Assembly (NCBI RefSeq): GCF_004683885.1
Contig: NZ_CP038440.1
Location: 716,001 to 780,000 of the forward strand
Direction: 5' to 3'
DNA: 64,000 nucleotides
Source of the DNA: Brevundimonas sp. MF30-B
GTDB taxonomy: Bacteria > Pseudomonadota > Alphaproteobacteria > Caulobacterales > Caulobacteraceae
A program made the position numbers and the translations under genes. This document shows positions 59,544-64,000 of this stretch, piece after piece; positions within the stretch are counted from its first letter, which is position 1; each line of letters begins with the position of its first letter. Under the pieces are notes generated by a model, which was not told where the DNA came from, did not search any database, and saw only the letters and a list, made by a program, of their open reading frames with translations.

Positions 59544-60031
59544 CGCGTAACGTAGCGCCCCGCCGCCAGGTTGGACGCCAGGCGGGAGAAGGCGCGGTCG
59601 GCGTCGGTCCAGGTGGAATAGCCGCGAACCTCCGCCAGATTGTGCGAATACCATGCGTAGCGGATCGGCTGCACCGAGCCGTCAGCGAGGGTCGCCTGCC
59701 CCTCTATGGTCGCCCCTCCGATGGATCGGCTGCGAAAGCCGTCCAGACCAGGAGTTCGCGACATCTGCTTGATGGTCGGACGGTTGGGTTTCAGCTCCGA
59801 CAGCACCAGCTCGATCCGCGCGCCGTCCAGGGGCCCGTGGGACGCAAGGGCCCGCTGGACGGCCTCGCGCAGCCGTTCGGACTGTTGGGCGACTTCCCGC
59901 TCTCCCAGCCGCTCGGCCTGCTCTTGAAGCTTGGGGCCCCAAGTGACGGTGACGCTGTCGGGTTGGGCGCGCGCCACGCTCGTGACGGCCAGCAAGGCGG
60001 CCAGAGGGGCGGCGAAAGCGAGTGTACGCAC
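59540..60031 (-). CDS. Hypothetical exported protein
   Basis: A 163-residue protein with a signal peptide (MRTLAFAAPLAALLAVTSVARAQ). The mature part starts with a strand VTVTWGP, then a helix of paired Glu/Arg/Gln. A sandwich-like region follows with RIELVLSELKPNRPT, SIGGATIEGQATLADG and YAWYSHNLAEV. It may be distantly related to DUF3016, but I would not rely on that. A periplasmic location is likely. It lies downstream of the EnvZ-like kinase gene by 70 bases on the same strand. Confidence 0.7.
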   Translation of the reverse strand: MRTLAFAAPLAALLAVTSVARAQPDSVTVTWGPKLQEQAERLGEREVAQQSERLREAVQRALASHGPLDGARIELVLSELKPNRPTIKQMSRTPGLDGFRSRSIGGATIEGQATLADGSVQPIRYAWYSHNLAEVRGYSTWTDADRAFSRLASNLAAGRYVTR

Positions 60032-60101
60032 AGCGCGTCTCCTTCATGCGATCCCTGTCCTGGCGAAAGATGGTCTCTTCGGACCGGATGCGCCAGAGGC
60101 C

Positions 60102-61445
60102 TCAGCCCGGCAGGCGCATCACCGCCTTCAGTCCGCCGAGGTCGCTGCGCCCCAGGCTGATGTCGCCGCCGTGGCCGCGCGCCACGTCCCGCGCGATGGC
60201 CAGCCCCAGGCCGACCCCCTTGCGGTTCTGATTGCGCGCCGCGTCCAGGCGCGAGAAGGGCCGGAAGGCCTCTTCGTGCATGTCGTCGGGGATGCCGGGT
60301 CCGTCGTCCTCGATCGCAATCTCCAGCCCGCCCGAGGTCAGGATGCGGGCGCTGAGCCGCACCTGCTCGCCATGCGACGCCGCATTGCCCGCCAGATTGG
60401 TCAGGGCGCGCTTCATCGCCAGGGGGCGGACCTGCGCGATCAGCTCGTCTGCGGCGCGGATCTCGACCTCGGCGCCGGCGCGGCGTGCGTCCTCGGCCAC
60501 CGCCCCCAGCAGGGCTGCGATCTCGACTGGCTGCAGCGCCTCGCCCGCCTCGCCGCGGGCGAAGGCGAGGTACTCGTCGATCATGTGCTCCATCTCGTCC
60601 ATGTCGGCGCGCATGGCGTCCTGGCGCTTGAAATGCGGAGCCAGGGCCAGCTCCAGACGCAGCCGGGTGAGCGGCGTGCGAAGGTCGTGGCTGACCGATG
60701 CGAGCAGCGCCGTGCGCTGGTCGATGTGTCGCTGGATGCGGTCGCGCATGGCCAGGAAGGCGGTCGCGGCGGCGCGAACTTCTCGGGCCCCGTGCGGCTT
60801 GAAACGCGGCACGGTCTCCCCGCGCCCGAAAGCCTCGGCCGCGTCGGCCAGCCGCTCGATGGCGCGCACCTGATTGCGGATGAACAGCACGGCGATGCCC
60901 ATCAGCAGCAGAGTTGCGATCAGCAGCCACAGCACGAAGATGTGCGCCTGGGTCGCCACCGCCCGCTCGCGCGGGGCGATGATGCGCAACACTCCGCCTG
61001 GGGCCTCCACCCGGATGTCAATGTAGGCGGGATAGCGGGTCGTATCGAACCAGAAGGGTTGATCAAGCCGTGACTGAAGCGCCCGCTCGACCGCGCGATC
61101 AACCACGCCCAAAGCGCCGCGTCGCTGTTCCTCGGGCAGGGCGGCGCCCGGCTGAAGCGCGATCGACAGCGACAGGGTCCGTTCCGCCCGGCCTGCAATG
61201 AGAGACAGGTTTTCGGGCGTCGGGTCGTCGCCGTAGGTCTCGACCGCCCAGGCGATGTCGCCGGCCAGACCGTCCGACAGCCGAGCCGTCACCGTCTGCC
61301 AATGGGCGTCGAAGAAGGCCCAGGTCACCGCCACCTGCATGACCGCGACCGGCAGGACGATGATCAGCAGAGATCGGCCCCACAGCGAGGTCGGCAGCCG
61401 CCGCTTGAGGAAGCGCGGCCACAGATAGGCCGGCAGCAGCCTCAC
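60102..61445 (-). CDS. EnvZ-like sensor histidine kinase
   Basis: A 447-residue inner-membrane kinase. One N-terminal helix (about 25-45) and a second at about 165-185 enclose a periplasmic sensor domain. A HAMP linker (about 185-235) follows, then the H-box LLASVSHDLRTPLTRLRLEL. The ATPase domain contains the N-box LTNLAGNAASHG, DDGPGIP and GVGLGLAIARD. It resembles the EnvZ branch. It lies four bases after its response regulator gene and is certainly co-transcribed. Confidence 0.92.
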   Translation of the reverse strand: MRLLPAYLWPRFLKRRLPTSLWGRSLLIIVLPVAVMQVAVTWAFFDAHWQTVTARLSDGLAGDIAWAVETYGDDPTPENLSLIAGRAERTLSLSIALQPGAALPEEQRRGALGVVDRAVERALQSRLDQPFWFDTTRYPAYIDIRVEAPGGVLRIIAPRERAVATQAHIFVLWLLIATLLLMGIAVLFIRNQVRAIERLADAAEAFGRGETVPRFKPHGAREVRAAATAFLAMRDRIQRHIDQRTALLASVSHDLRTPLTRLRLELALAPHFKRQDAMRADMDEMEHMIDEYLAFARGEAGEALQPVEIAALLGAVAEDARRAGAEVEIRAADELIAQVRPLAMKRALTNLAGNAASHGEQVRLSARILTSGGLEIAIEDDGPGIPDDMHEEAFRPFSRLDAARNQNRKGVGLGLAIARDVARGHGGDISLGRSDLGGLKAVMRLPG

Positions 61446-61449
61446 CGGC

Positions 61450-62187
61450 TCAGTCCGGGGCCAGCATGTAGCCGACGCCGCGCACGGTCTGGAGGTAGCG
61501 CGGATTCTTGGGGTCGCTCTCCAGCTTGCGGCGCAGGCGGGTCACCTGGACGTCAACCGCGCGGCCGGTGATGTCGGCCGTATCGGGCGACAGGCTCATG
61601 CGCTCGACCGGGGCGTGGGCGTGGATGGCCAGGGTCCTGAGCAACTGCGCCTCGGCCTCAGTCAGGCGCTGGGGCTTGCCGTCACGGGTCAGTTCCAGAC
61701 GCTCCATGTCGAACACCACATCGCCCAGCTTGATCTCGCGCGGCGTCAGGGGCTTGCCGCCGGTTCGGCGCAGGATGGCGTCGATGCGCAGCGCCAGCTC
61801 GCGCGGATCGAACGGCTTGGACATGTAGTCGTCGGCGCCCCGCGACAGGCCCTCGATGCGGTCCTCGGCGTCGCCCTTGGCGGTCAGCAGCAGGATCGGC
61901 GTCTTGGAGGCCATCGCCTTCTCACGCACCCAGGTGGTCAGGTCGAAACCGGTCTCGCCCGGCATCATCACGTCCAGAACGATGAGGTCGAACTCGATCA
62001 GTTCAATCAGGCGCTTGGCCGCCGCCGCGTGGGCGGCGCCGGTGACGCGGTAGCCCTCGCGCGCCAGGAACTCCTTGAGCAGTTCGCGAATGCGGTCGTC
62101 GTCGTCCACGACCAACAGGTGACGACCGACACCGGGTCCGGCGACGGGCCCCGAACGGCCCGAGCCGCGCGAATCGGACGCGCTCAT
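61450..62187 (-). CDS. OmpR-family response regulator
   Basis: A 245-residue regulator with a receiver domain (about 24-140; acidic DDDD near 29-32, phosphoacceptor in IVLDVMMPGETG, lysine in YMSKPFDP) and a C-terminal winged-helix domain (about 155-243; VDVQVTRLRRKLESDPKNP, TVRGVGYML). A disordered Ser/Gly-rich extension of about 20 residues precedes the receiver. With the next gene it forms an osmo- or envelope-type two-component system. It is divergent from ilvE. Confidence 0.93.
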   Translation of the reverse strand: MSASDSRGSGRSGPVAGPGVGRHLLVVDDDDRIRELLKEFLAREGYRVTGAAHAAAAKRLIELIEFDLIVLDVMMPGETGFDLTTWVREKAMASKTPILLLTAKGDAEDRIEGLSRGADDYMSKPFDPRELALRIDAILRRTGGKPLTPREIKLGDVVFDMERLELTRDGKPQRLTEAEAQLLRTLAIHAHAPVERMSLSPDTADITGRAVDVQVTRLRRKLESDPKNPRYLQTVRGVGYMLAPD

Positions 62188-62260
62188 ACGACCGCTCCGG
62201 CGTTGACGGACGTGTGAGGGCGGGGTCTAACCCCAGACCAGACGCAGGAGACGTTCTTCA

Positions 62261-63139
62261 ATGGCCTTCGTTCCTTTCGACGATCGTGACGGTTGGATCT
62301 GGTTTGACGGTGATTTCGTGCCCTGGCGGGACGCGAAAACGCACGTTCTGACCCATGCCCTTCACTATGGCTCGTCGGTGTTCGAGGGTGAGCGTATGTA
62401 CGGCGGCGAAATCTTCAAGCTGACGCCGCATTCGGAACGTCTGAAACGGTCGGCGGAACTGCTGGACTTCGAGCTTCCCTACAGCGTGGCCGAGATCGAC
62501 GCCGCCTGCAAGGAAACCTGCGCCAAGATGGGCCTTTCGGACTGTTACGTCCGTCCGGTCGCCTTCCTGGGCGCCGAACAGGTCAGCGTGACGGCCAAGA
62601 ATTCCAAGGCCCACGTCGCCATCGCTGCCTGGGAGTGGCCCAGCTATTTCGACCCCGAGGTCAAGGCGCGCGGCATTCGTCTGGAGTGGGCCAAGTGGCG
62701 CCGCCCCGACCCCGCCACCGCCCCCTCGGCGGCCAAGGCGGCGGGCCTGTACATGATCTGCACCATGTCCAAGACAGCGGCCGAGAAGCGCGGCTTCGCC
62801 GACGCCATGATGCTGGACTGGCGCGGCTATGTCGCCGAGGCGACCGGCGCCAACGTCTTCTTCGTGCAGGACGGCGTGCTGCACACCCCGCCGATCGACG
62901 CCATCCTGGACGGCATTACGCGCCAGACCGTGATCGAGATGGCCAAGGCCAAGGGCATCGACGTGGTTGTGCGCCACATCCGCCCCGAGGAGTTGTCGGA
63001 CTTCAGCGAATGCTTCCTGACCGGCACGGCCGCCGAGGTCACGCCCGTCAGCGAGATCGGCGACTACCGTTTCAGCCCGGGCGCGCTCAGCCTGGGCCTG
63101 ATGGAGGACTACGGCCGCCTTGTGCGCCGTCAGCTTTGA
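62261..63139 (+). CDS. ilvE: Branched-chain amino acid aminotransferase
   Basis: A 292-residue fold-type IV PLP transaminase for the last step of Leu, Ile and Val synthesis. Family motifs are HVLTHALHYGSSVFEGERMY, CYVRPVAFLGAEQ, the lysine-bearing SAAKAAGLYMICTMSKT, LDWRGYVAEATGANVF and LTGTAAEVTPVSEIG. Its first base is 73 bases from the divergent OmpR-like gene; that short interval contains a TTGACG hexamer. I see no leader peptide or attenuator here. Confidence 0.93.
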   Translation: MAFVPFDDRDGWIWFDGDFVPWRDAKTHVLTHALHYGSSVFEGERMYGGEIFKLTPHSERLKRSAELLDFELPYSVAEIDAACKETCAKMGLSDCYVRPVAFLGAEQVSVTAKNSKAHVAIAAWEWPSYFDPEVKARGIRLEWAKWRRPDPATAPSAAKAAGLYMICTMSKTAAEKRGFADAMMLDWRGYVAEATGANVFFVQDGVLHTPPIDAILDGITRQTVIEMAKAKGIDVVVRHIRPEELSDFSECFLTGTAAEVTPVSEIGDYRFSPGALSLGLMEDYGRLVRRQL

Positions 63140-63207
63140 TCGGCCAATAATCCGCTTGCAGGCGGCCCTGGCCTGGCGTTCAACGGGCCTCTAGGGGAGC
63201 CGTCCGC

Positions 63208-64000
63208 ATGTTCAGCCTGCTCAATCTTCAGAGCCTTCTCGGCCTGGCCGTGATCGTCGCCGTGTGCTGGGCGATGTCGGAGAACCGGCGCGTCTTTCCG
63301 TGGCGGCTGGCGATCGGGGCGGTGGCGGTTCAGGCGCTGATCGTGCTGGGACTGTTCGCCATTCCCGGCTCGCAAGTCGTGCTGGCGGCCGTGACCGGGG
63401 CGGTGGACGGCCTAGCCCAGGCGACCAGCCGCGGGACGCAGTTCGTGTTCGGCTATCTGGCCGGCGGCGACCAGCCCTATGAGGTGACCAACGACGGCGC
63501 CCTGTTCACCTTCGCGTTTCAGGTGCTGCCGCTGATCCTGGTGATCTCGGCCCTGTCGGCCCTGCTGTGGCACTGGAAGATACTGAAGTGGATCACCCTG
63601 GGCTTCGGCCTGCTGTTCCAGAGAACCATGGGCCTGGGCGGCGCTTCGGCCCTGGCGGTGGCGGCCAATATCTTCCTGGGCATGATTGAAAGCCCGCTGG
63701 TGATCCGGGCCTATCTGGACAAGCTGACCCGGTCGGAACTGTTTCTTATGATGGTGGTCGGGCTGGCCACCGTCGCCGGCTCGACCATGGTGGCCTATGC
63801 GACCATCCTGGGCCCGGTGTTGCCCAATGCGGCGGGCCACGTTCTAGTGGCCTCCATAGTGTCTGCGCCGGCGGGCGTTCTGCTGGCTCGCGTCATGGTG
63901 CCGGAAAAGCCGGGCGGAGGCGGCGCGCACGCCGACTACAGCTCGGGCTTGAAGTACGACAGCGCCGTCGACGCCATCGTCAAGGGCACGTCCGACGGCC
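63208..64000 (+). CDS. NupC/CNT family nucleoside transporter (partial, 3' end cut)
   Basis: The frame starts at ATG 63208, eleven bases after a GGGGAG site, and stays open to the window edge (264 codons seen). It encodes membrane helices typical of concentrative nucleoside transporters. The segments WALAIG-like N-terminal helices, GALFTFAFQVLPLILVISAL and LGGASALAVAANIFLGMIES match the NupC family. It would import nucleosides with protons or sodium. The C-terminal transport core is outside the window. Confidence 0.88.
   Translation, partial: MFSLLNLQSLLGLAVIVAVCWAMSENRRVFPWRLAIGAVAVQALIVLGLFAIPGSQVVLAAVTGAVDGLAQATSRGTQFVFGYLAGGDQPYEVTNDGALFTFAFQVLPLILVISALSALLWHWKILKWITLGFGLLFQRTMGLGGASALAVAANIFLGMIESPLVIRAYLDKLTRSELFLMMVVGLATVAGSTMVAYATILGPVLPNAAGHVLVASIVSAPAGVLLARVMVPEKPGGGGAHADYSSGLKYDSAVDAIVKGTSDG

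Noticed and set aside
62188..62260. A branched-chain leader peptide ahead of ilvE
   Set aside because: The 73-base interval has no small frame with Leu/Ile/Val codons and no terminator.
1..64000. tRNA, rRNA, CRISPR arrays, insertion sequences, prophage or toxin-antitoxin genes
   Set aside because: I looked for T-loop signatures, regularly spaced repeats, transposase or integrase motifs and found none that hold up.

Overview
The window looks like a chromosomal segment of an alphaproteobacterium of the Caulobacterales, most probably Brevundimonas or a close relative. This is inferred from the very high GC content, a CC0125/CC1285-family lipoprotein, DUF2336 and DUF6065 proteins, an HWE-type histidine kinase, alphaproteobacterial gene neighbourhoods (lgt-midA-pgeF facing ubiK-ybjN-proC), and EcfG-type general-stress promoters. 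I see no rRNA, tRNA, CRISPR array, insertion sequence or prophage. Almost all of the sequence is tightly packed housekeeping and envelope genes, and both ends cut through a gene (a GNAT acetyltransferase on the left, a NupC-type transporter on the right).

Layout. 1-9 kb: a prolyl-tRNA editing protein, a stress-type lipoprotein, a LysE exporter, a UbiH-type hydroxylase, an SDR/pterin dehydratase pair, a Crp/Fnr regulator behind an EcfG-like promoter, then ubiE-ubiB. 9-21 kb: arfB, phoH with an unusual leader and a tandem repeat just behind it, a CPA2 antiporter, an ldcA-hmgA-lipoprotein operon divergent from an Mpl-type Mur ligase (cell-wall recycling), a prepilin peptidase and feoAB. 21-28 kb: a lipoprotein cytochrome c and an aldolase / outer-membrane protein / RND efflux cluster. 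28-38 kb: DUF2336-nadK, an Hpt protein, a DEAD-box helicase with paired leader hairpins, an Mpo1-like protein, a 3D-domain protein, an S1/P1 nuclease, trmJ, trxB and an aldo/keto reductase. 38-45 kb: a GAF/PAS HWE kinase with a single-domain response regulator, a SleB-like hydrolase, dps, and a membrane-bound hybrid kinase behind a second EcfG-like promoter. 45-52 kb: methionine and threonine synthesis. 52-64 kb: a double retropepsin, a zinc peptidase, a DJ-1/PfpI protein, pgeF-midA-lgt, ubiK-ybjN-proC, an OmpR/EnvZ-like pair, ilvE and the start of a nucleoside transporter.

The most interesting region is the 627-base divergent interval 47258-47884. On the minus strand it carries a well-preserved SAM-I (S-box) riboswitch ahead of metX-metB. 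On the plus strand it carries what reads as a complete ribosome-mediated attenuator: a leader peptide ending in a Thr/Met-rich stretch, an 11-base segment inside the peptide's 3' end that is perfectly complementary to the 5' arm of an intrinsic terminator, and a T-rich tail. It lies ahead of a fused aspartate kinase-homoserine dehydrogenase and thrB. The fused enzyme has no visible ACT domain, so control of the branch point may have moved from allostery to RNA. One intergenic region would then read S-adenosylmethionine in one direction and Thr/Met tRNA charging in the other.

A second theme is general stress control. Three promoter-like matches to GGAAC-N16/17-CGTT lie just upstream of a lipoprotein, a Crp-family regulator and a hybrid histidine kinase.
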